Shown: positions 18,382-26,556 of the stretch, one piece after another
How positions within the stretch are numbered: the first letter of the stretch is position 1
How the letters are laid out: each line of letters opens with the position of its first letter
Assembly (NCBI RefSeq): GCF_039851965.1
Contig: NZ_CP156674.1
Coordinates: 310,001-374,000, forward strand
Direction: 5' to 3'
DNA length: 64,000 bases
Origin: Pseudalkalibacillus hwajinpoensis
Lineage (GTDB): Bacteria; Bacillota; Bacilli; Bacillales; Guptibacillaceae
The notes under the pieces: generated by a model
Database searches by the model: none
What the model was told of the DNA's origin: nothing
The model's input: only the letters and a program-made list of their open reading frames with translations
Position numbers and translations under genes: made by a program

Positions 18382-18651
18382 ATGTCAACGTATCGAAAAG
18401 TTGAAGAAATGTTAAAAAATGCTCATGAACTCGTTGAATATGCAGATGAGCAGCTACAGCTTGCTACCAGACAAGAATCTGTTGTAACCGATAAAGGATA
18501 CACGGAAACACAGCAGCTTCTAGAGCGTATGTCGATTGAGCTTGATAAAATGATCCACAGTGCAAATCCCGAACAGCGCGATGCCCTCTCGAGAGCCCAG
18601 CAGCAAATTCAGGATTGCCAGAATGACTTTATTTTAGGATTTGATACCTAA
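18382..18651 (+). CDS. ytzC: YtzC-like DUF2524 family protein
   Basis: An 89-residue helical protein with the pattern of Bacillus YtzC (DUF2524): VEYADEQLQLA near 18-28 and NPEQRDALSRAQQQIQDCQNDFIL near the C-terminus. Function unknown. It is probably a small antiparallel coiled-coil. It has a good ribosome site (AAAGGAG) and a terminator directly downstream. It stands alone between cvfB (divergent) and ykhA (convergent). Confidence 0.72.
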   Translation: MSTYRKVEEMLKNAHELVEYADEQLQLATRQESVVTDKGYTETQQLLERMSIELDKMIHSANPEQRDALSRAQQQIQDCQNDFILGFDT

Positions 18652-18677
18652 GGGCTGCATGTTGCAGTCCTTTTTGC
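18649..18677 (+). terminator. Terminator of the ytzC-like gene
   Basis: AAGGGCTGCA, loop TGT, TGCAGTCCTT, then TTTTGC. Confidence 0.7.
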
Positions 18678-18683
18678 TTGACC

Positions 18684-19202
18684 TTAAGAGAACGAACCGA
18701 ATTCACTCGCTAACTTCTGCGAATGCTTCCTCCGCGCTTTTCTTGCTTTCATTCGCTCATATCCGCCATCATAGACGAACTTTTCTTCTTCTGTTTCAGG
18801 AATAGCCTCAGGGACTTTAGACGGTTTGCTTTCTTCATCTAATGCTACAAACGTCAAAAATGAAGTAGCGCACACTTTCTTTTTTCCAGTTACTACATTT
18901 TCAGCAAAAATTTTCACGAACACTTCCATCGATGTATTATGAGTCCAGCTTACATAAGATTCAAGACTCACGACCTCACCTTCCCTGATTGGACTTAAAA
19001 AATCGATGGAATCAGCAGAAGCCGTCACAACCGCTGATCGCGCATGCTTAGATGCTGTAATCGCTGCGATATCATCGATATAAGCCATCAGCTTCCCTCC
19101 GAATAGTGTTCCATGTGTGTTTGTATCAGAGGGTAGGACAAAGCATGATTTCGTTGTTCTTGATACGCGTATTAGTTTTTTGGTTAAAGCAAAGTCTGAC
19201 AT
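18684..19202 (-). CDS. ykhA: Acyl-CoA thioesterase (YkhA, hotdog fold)
   Basis: A 172-residue single hotdog-domain acyl-CoA hydrolase of the YkhA/YciA type. The N-terminal DTNTHGTLFGGKLMAYIDDIAAI carries the hotdog helix with the catalytic Asp (near 44). STSFLTFVALD-like strands follow. The C-terminal basic tail (ERMKARKARRKHSQKL) is typical of Bacillus members. It is encoded 16 bases downstream of fhs in the same direction and may be co-transcribed, although the two functions are not obviously linked. Confidence 0.9.
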   Translation of the reverse strand: MSDFALTKKLIRVSRTTKSCFVLPSDTNTHGTLFGGKLMAYIDDIAAITASKHARSAVVTASADSIDFLSPIREGEVVSLESYVSWTHNTSMEVFVKIFAENVVTGKKKVCATSFLTFVALDEESKPSKVPEAIPETEEEKFVYDGGYERMKARKARRKHSQKLASEFGSFS

Positions 19203-19218
19203 TTTTTTCTCTCTCTTT

Positions 19219-20907
19219 CTAGAAAAGTCCTATTGTCGTTCCATCCCCTATAACGTCCATATTCAATGCAGCCGGCTTTTTTGGTAATCCAGGCATTGTC
19301 ATAACGCTTCCGGTAAGGGCAACGATAAAACCGGCACCGATCGAAGGGCGGAATTCTCGAATCGTTATTTTAAATCCTGTTGGACGTCCGAGCAATGATG
19401 GATTATCTGATAGGGAATATTGTGTTTTAGCCATGCAAACAGGTAGCTGGTCCCAGCCGTTTTGATCAAATTCCTTCATTTGTTTCATGGCTTTTGACGT
19501 GAACTCCACACCGTCTGCACCATAAATTTCTTTAGCAATGGTTTCGATTTTTTCTTCAAGAGATGCATGCAGTTCATAGATCGGTTTAAAATGATTTTCT
19601 TTGCTTTCAATTTCTTGAAGCAGCGTTTGAGCAAGCTCTATTCCGCCTTTTCCTCCGCGTGCCCACACATCTGTCAAAGCCACCGGAATATCGTTTTTTT
19701 CACACCAGTTGAGCAAGGAATTGACTTCAAGTTCCGTATCGGTAACAAATCGATTTATCGCAACGACGAAAGGTATGCCATATTTCTTGATGGATGATAC
19801 ATGATGCTCAAGGTTGGCAAGTCCGTTTTGAAGAGCTCTAACGTCTTCTTTCTTCAGCTTGTCTTTCGGAACCCCACCGTGCATCTTTAACGCACGAATC
19901 GTTGCGACGATAACTGTAGCAGCTGGATCAATTTGTCCCGCCCTGGTTTTAATATCAAAGAACTTCTCGGCACCCAGATCTGCCCCGAAACCAGCTTCCG
20001 TAATAACGTAGTCAGAAAGCTTCTGAGCCATTTTTGTCGCTGCCACGCTATTGCAGCCGTGTGCAATATTCGCAAATGGTCCTCCGTGAATAAGGGCTGG
20101 CGTATTTTCGAGTGTTTGTACAAGGTTTGGATTCATCGCGTCTTTTAGAAGTAACGTGATCGCTCCCTGTACACCTAAGTCAGCAACCGTAATTGATTCC
20201 TTTGTTGTGCTATAGCCAATAACAATGCAAGATATCCTTCTCTTCAAATCCGCTAAATCGGATGCTAGACAGAGAATGGCCATGATCTCAGAAGCAACTG
20301 TAATATCAAACCCGTCTTCCCGAGGCACTCCCTGTGTCGCACCTCCAAGACCAACGACCACCTGTCTCAGGGCACGATCATTTAAATCTACAACGCGTTT
20401 CCAAGTCACACGCCTTGTATCAAAACCAAGTTCATTCCCATGATGAATATGATTGTCGATTAAGGCGGACAGGGCATTATGTGCAGATGTAATGGCATGG
20501 AGATCACCTGTAAAATGGAGGTTAATATCCTCCATTGGCATAACCTGGGAGTACCCTCCACCTGCTGCTCCACCTTTAATTCCCATGCTTGGCCCAAGAG
20601 AAGGCTCTCGCATGGCAACAATGGCTTTCTTCCCAATTCGGTTTAATGCTTGAGCAAGTCCAACTGTAACCGTGCTTTTTCCTTCTCCAGCAGGTGTCGG
20701 ATTGATGGCAGTTACGAGCACTACTTTTCCGGAAGGATATTGGTTTAAGCGCTTCATACTATTTAGTGAAACCTTGGCTTTATAGTGACCATATGGCTCC
20801 CATTCTTCTTCTGTTAATCCTAAGTCATAAGCGATTTCACTAATCCGCTTCATTTGGGACCCTTGAGCAATTTCAATATCGCTCTTGATTGTTAGTTCTG
20901 ATTTCAT
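19219..20907 (-). CDS. fhs: Formate--tetrahydrofolate ligase
   Basis: A 562-residue formyltetrahydrofolate synthetase (ATP + formate + THF gives 10-formyl-THF). The P-loop TPAGEGKSTVTVGLAQAL lies near residues 65-82. Family motifs EPSLGPSMGIKGGAAGGGYSQV, FTGDLHAIT, IDNHIHHGN and the C-terminal FKITIREFRPSIGAGFIV are all present. GGAGGG five bases upstream selects the ATG at 20907, beginning MKSELTIKSDIEIAQ; the upstream ATG at 20952 adds 15 non-conserved residues. Formate may come from cytosolic formate handling; no formate dehydrogenase gene is in the window. Confidence 0.96.
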   Translation of the reverse strand: MKSELTIKSDIEIAQGSQMKRISEIAYDLGLTEEEWEPYGHYKAKVSLNSMKRLNQYPSGKVVLVTAINPTPAGEGKSTVTVGLAQALNRIGKKAIVAMREPSLGPSMGIKGGAAGGGYSQVMPMEDINLHFTGDLHAITSAHNALSALIDNHIHHGNELGFDTRRVTWKRVVDLNDRALRQVVVGLGGATQGVPREDGFDITVASEIMAILCLASDLADLKRRISCIVIGYSTTKESITVADLGVQGAITLLLKDAMNPNLVQTLENTPALIHGGPFANIAHGCNSVAATKMAQKLSDYVITEAGFGADLGAEKFFDIKTRAGQIDPAATVIVATIRALKMHGGVPKDKLKKEDVRALQNGLANLEHHVSSIKKYGIPFVVAINRFVTDTELEVNSLLNWCEKNDIPVALTDVWARGGKGGIELAQTLLQEIESKENHFKPIYELHASLEEKIETIAKEIYGADGVEFTSKAMKQMKEFDQNGWDQLPVCMAKTQYSLSDNPSLLGRPTGFKITIREFRPSIGAGFIVALTGSVMTMPGLPKKPAALNMDVIGDGTTIGLF

Positions 20908-20997
20908 AAAATCCCTCCATCCAATGAAATACGTCTTTTCCATCTTACCCAAGTTTATTCATTCCGTTAAGGATTATCTCCTGATCTCTACTGAAAC

Positions 20998-21026
20998 TTG
21001 ACTTTTCTCTAATTTTACGCTATAGT
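20998..21026 (+). promoter_or_regulatory. Sigma-A promoter of the cold-shock gene
   Basis: TTGACT (20998-21003), 17-base spacer, TATAGT (21021-21026). It implies a leader of about 95 bases, as is usual for cold-shock protein mRNAs. Confidence 0.7.
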
Positions 21027-21126
21027 TAAATTAACCATTTATCACAAAGATATTTCATTATCTTCGATTGGTGGTTGAAATTTTAAAGTGCACAATGAAC
21101 GTGCTAAGCTTTTAGGAGGAACAAAC

Positions 21127-21327
21127 ATGCAAAACGGTAAAGTAAAATGGTTTAATGCAGAAAAAGGATTTGGCTTCATCGAAATCGAAGGTGCTGAAGA
21201 CGTATTCGTACACTTCTCAGCAATCAATGACGAAGGTTTCAAAACGCTTGATGAAGGTCAAGAAGTTTCTTTCGAAGTCGTCGAAGGAAATCGCGGACCA
21301 CAAGCTGCTAACGTAAATAAAATCTAA
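21127..21327 (+). CDS. cspD: Cold-shock protein (CspA/CspD family)
   Basis: A 66-residue single cold-shock domain that binds single-stranded RNA/DNA and acts as an RNA chaperone. RNP1 (KGFGFIEI) and RNP2 (VFVHFSAI) are intact. The ATG at 21127 follows TTAGGAGG at 7 bases; an in-frame upstream ATG at 21088 lies in the leader and would add 13 unrelated residues. It has a sigma-A promoter about 100 bases upstream and a strong terminator after the stop, so it is monocistronic. Naming as CspD follows the Bacillus pattern and is not certain within the Csp group. Confidence 0.93.
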   Translation: MQNGKVKWFNAEKGFGFIEIEGAEDVFVHFSAINDEGFKTLDEGQEVSFEVVEGNRGPQAANVNKI

Positions 21328-21342
21328 TATATAAATGTGAGC

Positions 21343-21380
21343 ACAAGGAACTGATGATTTCATCAGTTCCTTTTTTTGTG
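21343..21380 (+). terminator. Terminator of the cold-shock gene
   Basis: AAGGAACTGATGA, short loop, TCATCAGTTCC, then TTTTTTTG. Confidence 0.85.
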
Positions 21381-21450
21381 CTTTCTTTTCGTTTAAGCTT
21401 GTTTGGAACTGGCCATACTATTCCTGAAAGATTTGCAAAGGTGGGATGGT

Positions 21451-21699
21451 ATGTCAGAACCATATTCTGATCTTCAACAAATTGAAATGTCTATCAAGTC
21501 CGCGCAGCACCTCGTTGGACAGGCTACGAAAAGCATGAATGACAATCAGCTTAAAGCGGCACAGAATGCCATTGATCAGGCCAAACAGCAATTTCAACAA
21601 GCTCTTGCTCATAAGACAGGTACAAATGAACAGTTCTATGAGTTCTCAAGCGAGCTAATTGAAAAATGCGAAACGCAATTAAAAGAAGCGAACGAATAA
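21451..21699 (+). CDS. DUF2564-like small helical protein
   Basis: An 82-residue protein beginning MSEPYSDLQQIEMSIKSAQHLVGQAT, which has the look of the Bacillus DUF2564 family; function unknown. It is predicted to be all-helical with two amphipathic helices rich in Gln and Lys. AAAGGTGGG five bases upstream favours ATG 21451; an upstream ATG at 21403 lacks a ribosome site. The stop runs into a bidirectional terminator shared with the convergent ypeP gene. Confidence 0.65.
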   Translation: MSEPYSDLQQIEMSIKSAQHLVGQATKSMNDNQLKAAQNAIDQAKQQFQQALAHKTGTNEQFYEFSSELIEKCETQLKEANE

Positions 21700-21729
21700 A
21701 AGAAGCAGCCAGGGGCTGCTTCTTTTATT
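21698..21729. terminator. Bidirectional terminator
   Basis: AAAGAAGCAGCC, loop AGG, GGCTGCTTCTTT, between the convergent DUF2564-like and ypeP genes. Confidence 0.8.
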
Positions 21730-22387
21730 CGTTCTCAAATTCAATCGAACTGCTTATCTCCGTTCCTTTTAATGCCTGTGCAGCTAAACGATGAGCTTCT
21801 TTATTTTCATCGCGAGAAATGTGTTTATACACTGGCTGAAGTCTTAGATCGCGAAGCGACACTTCAATCCTATCCATCCATCTGTTTAAAAGCGGCTCAT
21901 ACACCGCCCATTCACCTGACATCTGATTAATAACGACCTGTGAATCCCCTTTAATTAGAATTTCAGTATCCTCGACATCAATCGTTCTTACTTCCTGAAG
22001 CCCTGTCCACAATGCAGCATATTCTGCTTCATTATTATTTTCAAGGTAATCAAGAGCCCGGTTAACTCGGATCCTCTTCCTCTTTCTTCCTTCATAGAAA
22101 TAAATAACAGCTCCACACCCTGACTTTTTCGTTTCCTTATCAAAGCTGCCATCAAAAATAAGTTCAATTGATGCTGGGCGTTCTTCCTTCTTCGTCATGT
22201 ACGTCTCAAACTCTTTTAAAGACCATTTCAAACCGCGGTGATCAATAAAAAACAAATCGATCGACCGTCCAGTTTTAGCAATATCTCGTGCTATTAGCAT
22301 CGCTTCTGGGGCAGGCAACTCATCAGAAGTCATCCATGTCTGAATCCCTCGAGGCGTCTTGTATTTCCATTTTATGATGACTTTCAT
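21725..22387 (-). CDS. ypeP: RNase H-fold protein YpeP
   Basis: A 220-residue protein with an extra N-terminal domain (about 1-70, KWKYKTPRGIQTWMTSDEL) followed by a type 1 RNase H fold. The catalytic carboxylates look conserved: FDGSFD, NNEAEYAAL, KGDSQ and the C-terminal DENKEAHRLA (E in place of the usual D). This matches Bacillus YpeP. It may cleave RNA-DNA hybrids, but activity of YpeP-type proteins is not assured. ATG 22387 is chosen for the AAGGAG at 8 bases. ypeQ lies 17 bases upstream in the same direction, the same pairing as in Bacillus subtilis. Confidence 0.82.
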   Translation of the reverse strand: MKVIIKWKYKTPRGIQTWMTSDELPAPEAMLIARDIAKTGRSIDLFFIDHRGLKWSLKEFETYMTKKEERPASIELIFDGSFDKETKKSGCGAVIYFYEGRKRKRIRVNRALDYLENNNEAEYAALWTGLQEVRTIDVEDTEILIKGDSQVVINQMSGEWAVYEPLLNRWMDRIEVSLRDLRLQPVYKHISRDENKEAHRLAAQALKGTEISSSIEFENE

Positions 22388-22404
22388 TTGGTCCACTCCT
22401 TCGA

Positions 22405-22581
22405 TTAAGAAAGATGTTTGCCGAGTTCTTTTAATTCATCTCCAACGCTGCATTCCGTAATACAAAAACGTTGCGCATGACACTTCCCATAATCATGCTG
22501 ATTCACTCTTTTCAGTAAGCAATCCTGACAATATGTATCAAGGATTAAACCGACTTCCATCATGACCTCTTTCTTTTTCAT
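22405..22581 (-). CDS. ypeQ: Small zinc-finger protein YpeQ-like
   Basis: A 58-residue protein with four-cysteine/His spacing: DTYCQDCLLK, then DYGKCHAQRFCITECSVG. This is a probable zinc-binding site, as in the YpeQ family. The start MKKKEVMMEV at 22581 is supported by AGGAG eight bases upstream. It is encoded directly before ypeP and probably co-transcribed. The function is unknown; linkage to an RNase H-fold gene suggests a nucleic-acid role. Confidence 0.72.
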   Translation of the reverse strand: MKKKEVMMEVGLILDTYCQDCLLKRVNQHDYGKCHAQRFCITECSVGDELKELGKHLS

Positions 22582-22707
22582 ACTTTTCACTCCTACACAC
22601 AATCCCTTCTTAACAGCTTTCTCCTTTTACCTTAAATGTATGTCTTCTCTGTTTGAACATGTTTATGATAAAATACAACATGACCACCGTACAGGGAGGT
22701 AAACCAT

Positions 22708-23100
22708 GTGATTGAAGTATATGTAGATGGAGCAAGTGCTGGTAATCCGGGTCCTTCAGGAGCCGGTGTTTTTATAAAAGCGGACGGTAATGTTATCCGA
22801 GCGTCCCAGCCGCTCGGCAACCTTACAAACCATGAAGCTGAATTTGAAGCGTTGATCCACGCGCTTTCGATTTGTATAGATAACGAATTCCAGTCCATTT
22901 CTATTCGGACAGACTCACAGCTCGTTAGCAGCTCTGTGGACAATCGCTATGTTAAAAATCGTAACTATCAGCCTTATTTAACACACGCACTAGCTTTAGT
23001 CGATCGCTTTGAGCTATGTTTCATTAAGTGGATTCCAAGCTCCAAAAATAAAGTGGCTGATGAGCTTGCCAGGAAAGCCATTCCCCTAAATACCGCCTAA
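22708..23100 (+). CDS. ypdQ: Type 1 RNase HI-like protein (YpdQ)
   Basis: A 130-residue minimal RNase H fold with all acidic motifs: YVDGASAGNPG (Asp7), NHEAEFEAL (Glu near 47), IRTDSQLV (Asp near 71) and KNKVADELAR (Asp/Glu near the C-terminus). A GTG start at 22708 follows GGGAGGT at 7 bases. This matches Bacillus YpdQ. It is divergent from ypeQ-ypeP, so two RNase H-fold proteins are encoded within 1.4 kb. It is likely to degrade RNA in RNA-DNA hybrids, although some YpdQ-type proteins lack activity. Confidence 0.85.
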   Translation: MIEVYVDGASAGNPGPSGAGVFIKADGNVIRASQPLGNLTNHEAEFEALIHALSICIDNEFQSISIRTDSQLVSSSVDNRYVKNRNYQPYLTHALALVDRFELCFIKWIPSSKNKVADELARKAIPLNTA

Positions 23101-23105
23101 AATGA

Positions 23106-23135
23106 GCAAGCGCCTTGATAGGCGCTTCTCTTTTA
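23106..23135 (+). terminator. Terminator of ypdQ
   Basis: AAGCGCC, loop TTGATA, GGCGCTT, then CTCTTTT. Confidence 0.75.
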
Positions 23136-23136
23136 G

Positions 23137-24015
23137 TTACATTCTGATGCGGAGTCCAAGCAAATCAAGCTCCTCTTTCAATCGATCGTAATCAAGCGTT
23201 AGCTTAAGATCATCGAAGGAGTGGTGATCAAGCTCAGGAATGGCTCGCTCGATCGTCACAAGCTGACGGCTTAATTTTGCTACTTCTTCACCTTCCATTA
23301 ACTTCTTACGGTAGCGATTAAATTTGCTATCAAGCGTTGTAATGCTTTCGTAGACGCCATCCACAGATCCATATTGTTGAATAAGCGGCAGTGCAGCCTT
23401 ATCTCCAACACCTGCGACCCCGGGGATATTATCACTTTTGTCACCAAGAAGTGCCTTTACATCAACCCACTGGTCAGGAGATATCTCATACTCAGTTTTA
23501 AAATGCTCCTCCGTATATACCCTGTCCCCTTCTTTTCGAATCGCAATAATTTGAGAGACGGATGGATTTAATAGCTGAAGAAGATCTCGATCATTGCTAT
23601 AAATAAAGCAGTCACCCATTCCTTCTTTTGTCCATCTGTCAGAAAGGGTTCCAATAACATCATCTGCTTCGAAACCTTCTACAGTTAACTGCGGAATTCC
23701 TGTTGATCGGAATAAATTTACCGCCGTTTCATACTGCTGGATGAGCGGAGAAGGGAGATCCTCTCTCGTTCCTTTGTAATCTTCAAAAAGCGCTTTCCTC
23801 TTTGTTTCATTACGCTTTACGTCCCAGGTGACAACGAAATGACTCGGCTCGTATTCTTTCATCAGAGAAATCATTTTCTGAAGTTTGACTCGTAACGCAT
23901 TTGTATATAAGCCCTCAGGTGTTTTCGTTAATTGATCCTCTGTTTTTCCATATGCTGTTGCGAAGTACCCTCTACTTAATAAGTTAAATCCATCAATCAT
24001 TATTAATCGGTTCAT
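23137..24015 (-). CDS. ypcP: 5'-3' exonuclease (YpcP, PolI 5'-nuclease family)
   Basis: A 292-residue flap/5'-3' exonuclease homologous to the N-terminal domain of DNA polymerase I. Metal-binding motifs: LIMIDGFNLLSRGYFA, FVVTWDVKR, VEGFEADDVIGTL, IYSNDRDLLQLL, and the helix-hairpin-helix VKALLGDKSDNIPGVAGVGDKAAL. It would remove RNA primers and 5' flaps during replication and repair. ATG 24015 has better spacing from AAAGGA than 24021. It is the neighbour of ypdQ and ypeP, a cluster of nucleic-acid enzymes preserved from the Bacillus arrangement. Confidence 0.93.
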   Translation of the reverse strand: MNRLIMIDGFNLLSRGYFATAYGKTEDQLTKTPEGLYTNALRVKLQKMISLMKEYEPSHFVVTWDVKRNETKRKALFEDYKGTREDLPSPLIQQYETAVNLFRSTGIPQLTVEGFEADDVIGTLSDRWTKEGMGDCFIYSNDRDLLQLLNPSVSQIIAIRKEGDRVYTEEHFKTEYEISPDQWVDVKALLGDKSDNIPGVAGVGDKAALPLIQQYGSVDGVYESITTLDSKFNRYRKKLMEGEEVAKLSRQLVTIERAIPELDHHSFDDLKLTLDYDRLKEELDLLGLRIRM

Positions 24016-24105
24016 TGTCATTCTTCCTTTCGTTCCCTTATACCATGATCTTCATATATGGTAACACAAACCCCCTTTCCACTACTCGGAGGCATCATAA
24101 TGAAA

Positions 24106-24141
24106 TAAAAGAAAAAGCCTTCAGTGAAGGCTTTTTCTTTT
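24106..24141. terminator. Terminator downstream of the 42-residue gene
   Basis: AAAAGAAAAAGCCTTC, short loop, GAAGGCTTTTTCTTTT. Confidence 0.8.
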
Positions 24142-24268
24142 ATTCCTTTGGATTTTTCAGTTTTTCTGCTTCCATTTCTGCATAAGAGGCAAATGAATGT
24201 TTTCCTTTTGCTTGTTTGGCGTTGTTGTTACGCTGTGCGTTCGGATTACCTTTTTTCTGTCGACCCAT
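24140..24268 (-). CDS. Small basic hypothetical protein (42 aa), spore-protein-like composition
   Basis: A 42-residue peptide starting MGRQKKGNPNAQRNNNAKQ at ATG 24268, with AAAGGAG and seven bases of spacing, ending at TAA 24140. It is very rich in Lys, Asn and Gln with an acidic C-terminal helix (SYAEMEAEKLKN). Composition resembles minor small acid-soluble spore proteins, but I cannot match it to a named one. A terminator starts at its stop codon, which supports a real gene. Confidence 0.55.
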   Translation of the reverse strand: MGRQKKGNPNAQRNNNAKQAKGKHSFASYAEMEAEKLKNPKE

Positions 24269-24327
24269 CGTGACACTCCTTTGTAGTCATTTCCCTATTA
24301 GTTTGTGTCAGATCGGTCCTGTTCTAT

Positions 24328-24585
24328 TCAGTCAAAATGAAGCGCCTGTTGGTAAGAGCGTAGAAACGCGACATACTGCTGTGATGCTTCTTTAAATGCT
24401 TTTTCATCTTTTTGGTCGAGAGCACGATCAATAGTTTTCTGGTAACGTTCTTCCTGGAAAGTAAACACGGCTTCATCAAGGATCAATTGGGCATACAATT
24501 CCAACTCAAACGTTTCTTGTTCTTGTTTCTTTTTCATGGCACGCTGTTTCATATTGTCTTTATACGACTTATGATGATTGTTCAT
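24328..24585 (-). CDS. IDEAL-domain small protein
   Basis: An 85-residue protein with a C-terminal IDEAL domain: LYAQLILDEAVF followed by TIDRALDQKDEKAFKEAS (about 48-70). This is the I-D-x-A-L motif found in Bacillus regulatory adaptors such as ComK and YpiB. The N-terminus is a basic, Gln-rich helix. Domain function is not established. It is monocistronic by position. Confidence 0.75.
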   Translation of the reverse strand: MNNHHKSYKDNMKQRAMKKKQEQETFELELYAQLILDEAVFTFQEERYQKTIDRALDQKDEKAFKEASQQYVAFLRSYQQALHFD

Positions 24586-24696
24586 GTTAGCTCTCCCCCC
24601 TCTTGAAGCTCTTTTTTATATTATACGAGGGAATCGTCAAAATATCAATATTTTTCAGAATATTCCGATATAACTTTTATCAATTTTTTTCTTGTC

Positions 24697-24984
24697 CTAT
24701 AGTGGATAGCGATCAAGGTCAAAATAATTCTTTTTAAGAAGCCGCTCCTGATTCATTAACTCTTTATACGTAAATGTGGAGGATAGCTTTGATGTATCAA
24801 TTAGCATTAGCTGTTCCTCAACGTTCCCAACTAATTCGTCTGTTTGATAGCTCATGCCACAATGAATACACTGAACCGAAGGTAGGTCACTAATTTCTAC
24901 CGCCCTGGTTCCATCCGGGAGCTCCCAGTAGCCTTTATCAAGGGTTTCAAAAGCCCCTTCTTCGTCACACCACTTACACTTCAT
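24697..24984 (-). CDS. yokU: YokU-family zinc-ribbon protein
   Basis: A 95-residue protein with two CxxC pairs: MKCKWCDEEGAF at the N-terminus and VQCIHCGMSYQTDE near 38-50, probably one zinc ribbon. The last third is helical. It matches the YokU family, which is regularly found beside kamA in Bacillus. It overlaps the kamA stop by 4 bases and so is translationally coupled. A role in the KamA pathway is inferred from this coupling. Confidence 0.85.
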   Translation of the reverse strand: MKCKWCDEEGAFETLDKGYWELPDGTRAVEISDLPSVQCIHCGMSYQTDELVGNVEEQLMLIDTSKLSSTFTYKELMNQERLLKKNYFDLDRYPL

Positions 24985-26390
24985 ACGCTTTCCTCCTCTT
25001 TATCTCCGCCTTTATATTTCATCTGTTCCGCGGTATATTTCTTTTCCTTCATTTGATCACGTTTATTTCTACGGTCTTTAAGTGAACTGTGCTGAACGTC
25101 CTGTTCATACTTACTCCTTCGCTTAAATCTCTGCCCCCCTTCAGGTACTAAATTGAAACGTTCATCAGTCATTAAGGAATGAATGCCAATCGCTGGTTTT
25201 TTCTCCATTTCATAAACGTTGTTAAAATATGTGTCTGCCGTACCTGGTGTATAATTCTCTGGTTCCGGATAAGACGTGATTACGCCCTCAAAGTTTCGTA
25301 AAATAACTTTGTCAGCACTTTGAGAGATCATGTAATTTGGCTGAAGTGCAATTTTACCACCACCACCTGGAGCATCAACAACAAACGTAGGAACCGCATA
25401 TCCGGACGTATGGCCTCGCAAACCTTCAATAATCTCAAGGCCTTTTGACACTGGCGCTCTAAAGTGGCCAATGCCTTCTGATAAATCACATTGATAAATA
25501 TAGTAAGGTCTCACTCTGATTTTCACGAGATCATGCATCAGTTTCTTCATAATTGTTACGCTATCGTTGATTCCAGCCAGTATAACAGCCTGATTTCCAA
25601 CTGGTACCCCTGCATCAGCAAGCATTTCACATGCTTTCTTCGATTCCTCAGTGATTTCAATACTTGTATTGAAATGCGTATTCAACCAAACTGGATGATA
25701 TTTTTTCAATATATTACATAGATCTTCGGTAATTCTCTGTGGAAACACAACCGGTGCTCTAGTACCAATTCGAATAATCTCCACGTGTGGAATGGCTCGC
25801 AGGTTTTTGAGCACGTACTCAAGAATTTTATCATTAATGAGTAGCCCATCTCCTCCAGAAATCAATACATCTCTTACTGCAGGTGTCTGTGAAATATAAT
25901 TGATGGCTTCATCAAGCTGTTTCTTCGGTACACCCATACCTATTTGGCCGGAAAACCGTCTTCGTGTGCAGTAACGGCAGTACATCGAACACTGATTAGT
26001 GACGAGAAACAGTACACGATCGGGATATCGGTGTGTAAGTCCAGGCACGGGAGAGTCCTCATCCTCATGAAGTGGGTCTTCAAGGTCATATTTAGTTTTA
26101 TACATCTCCTGTGAAATGGGAACAGACTGCATCCGGACCGGGCAACGGGGGTCATCAGGATTCATTAGTGATGCATAATAAGGTGTAATGTTTAATGGAA
26201 TTGTTTTGGTGGCAATTTTGACGCCTTCTTCCTCATCAGGCGTTAAGTTCACGACTTTCTTTAGATCATCAAGCGTACGAATCGTATTTGTTAGCTGCCA
26301 GATCCAATCATTCCACTGCTCCTCAGTTACATCTTTCCATAATTCAATGTCCTTCCAATGGCGTGCTGGCTTATAAAGTTGCATAAGCAT
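24981..26390 (-). CDS. kamA: Lysine 2,3-aminomutase
   Basis: A 469-residue radical SAM, PLP-dependent enzyme that converts L-lysine to L-beta-lysine. The [4Fe-4S] motif CSMYCRYC (C-x3-C-x2-C) lies near residue 110. PLP-region motifs include DAPGGGGKIALQPNY. The C-terminus is Lys/Arg-rich. The frame extends upstream to an ATG at 26477, but the gene almost certainly starts at ATG 26390: GAAGGGGG is well spaced before it, the length then matches Bacillus KamA (about 471), and a sigma-54 promoter lies at 26427-26443 inside the extension. With ablB this gives N-epsilon-acetyl-beta-lysine, a compatible solute. Confidence 0.95.
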   Translation of the reverse strand: MLMQLYKPARHWKDIELWKDVTEEQWNDWIWQLTNTIRTLDDLKKVVNLTPDEEEGVKIATKTIPLNITPYYASLMNPDDPRCPVRMQSVPISQEMYKTKYDLEDPLHEDEDSPVPGLTHRYPDRVLFLVTNQCSMYCRYCTRRRFSGQIGMGVPKKQLDEAINYISQTPAVRDVLISGGDGLLINDKILEYVLKNLRAIPHVEIIRIGTRAPVVFPQRITEDLCNILKKYHPVWLNTHFNTSIEITEESKKACEMLADAGVPVGNQAVILAGINDSVTIMKKLMHDLVKIRVRPYYIYQCDLSEGIGHFRAPVSKGLEIIEGLRGHTSGYAVPTFVVDAPGGGGKIALQPNYMISQSADKVILRNFEGVITSYPEPENYTPGTADTYFNNVYEMEKKPAIGIHSLMTDERFNLVPEGGQRFKRRSKYEQDVQHSSLKDRRNKRDQMKEKKYTAEQMKYKGGDKEEESV

Positions 26391-26426
26391 GTCGTAATCC
26401 CCCTTCGTATAATCTACTTTCATACT

Positions 26427-26443
26427 ATGCAAGTTTGATGCCA
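26427..26443 (-). promoter_or_regulatory. Sigma-54 (-24/-12) promoter of kamA-yokU
   Basis: On the minus strand TGGCAT-CAAAC-TTGCAT gives the invariant GG and GC exactly 10 bases apart, nearly identical to the sigma-54 consensus TGGCAC-N5-TTGCW. Transcription would start near 26415, some 25 bases before the ATG at 26390. The adjacent upstream gene encodes a sigma-54 activator. Confidence 0.85.
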
Positions 26444-26511
26444 GCTCCATTAAATCTTTAAAAGTGACCGGGGACATTGATCAAAAGACCAAAAATCCAG
26501 AATTAAAAATA

Positions 26512-26556
26512 ATAAAAAACCAGGCGTGCTCATTATTCGGCACTCTGGCTTTTTGG
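26512..26556 (-). terminator. Terminator of the sigma-54 activator gene
   Basis: On the minus strand AGCCAGAGTGC and GCACGCCTGGT form a stem (one mismatch) followed by TTTTTTATT. It separates the activator gene from the kamA promoter. Confidence 0.75.

Noticed and set aside
24981..26477. kamA starting at ATG 26477 (498 residues)
   Set aside because: The extra 29 residues have no ribosome site, are not in KamA proteins and overlap a near-consensus sigma-54 promoter; ATG 26390 fits spacing and length.
26391..26532. Lysine riboswitch in the kamA leader
   Set aside because: After the promoter only about 25 leader bases remain, far too short for an L-box, and no such fold is visible elsewhere in the cluster.
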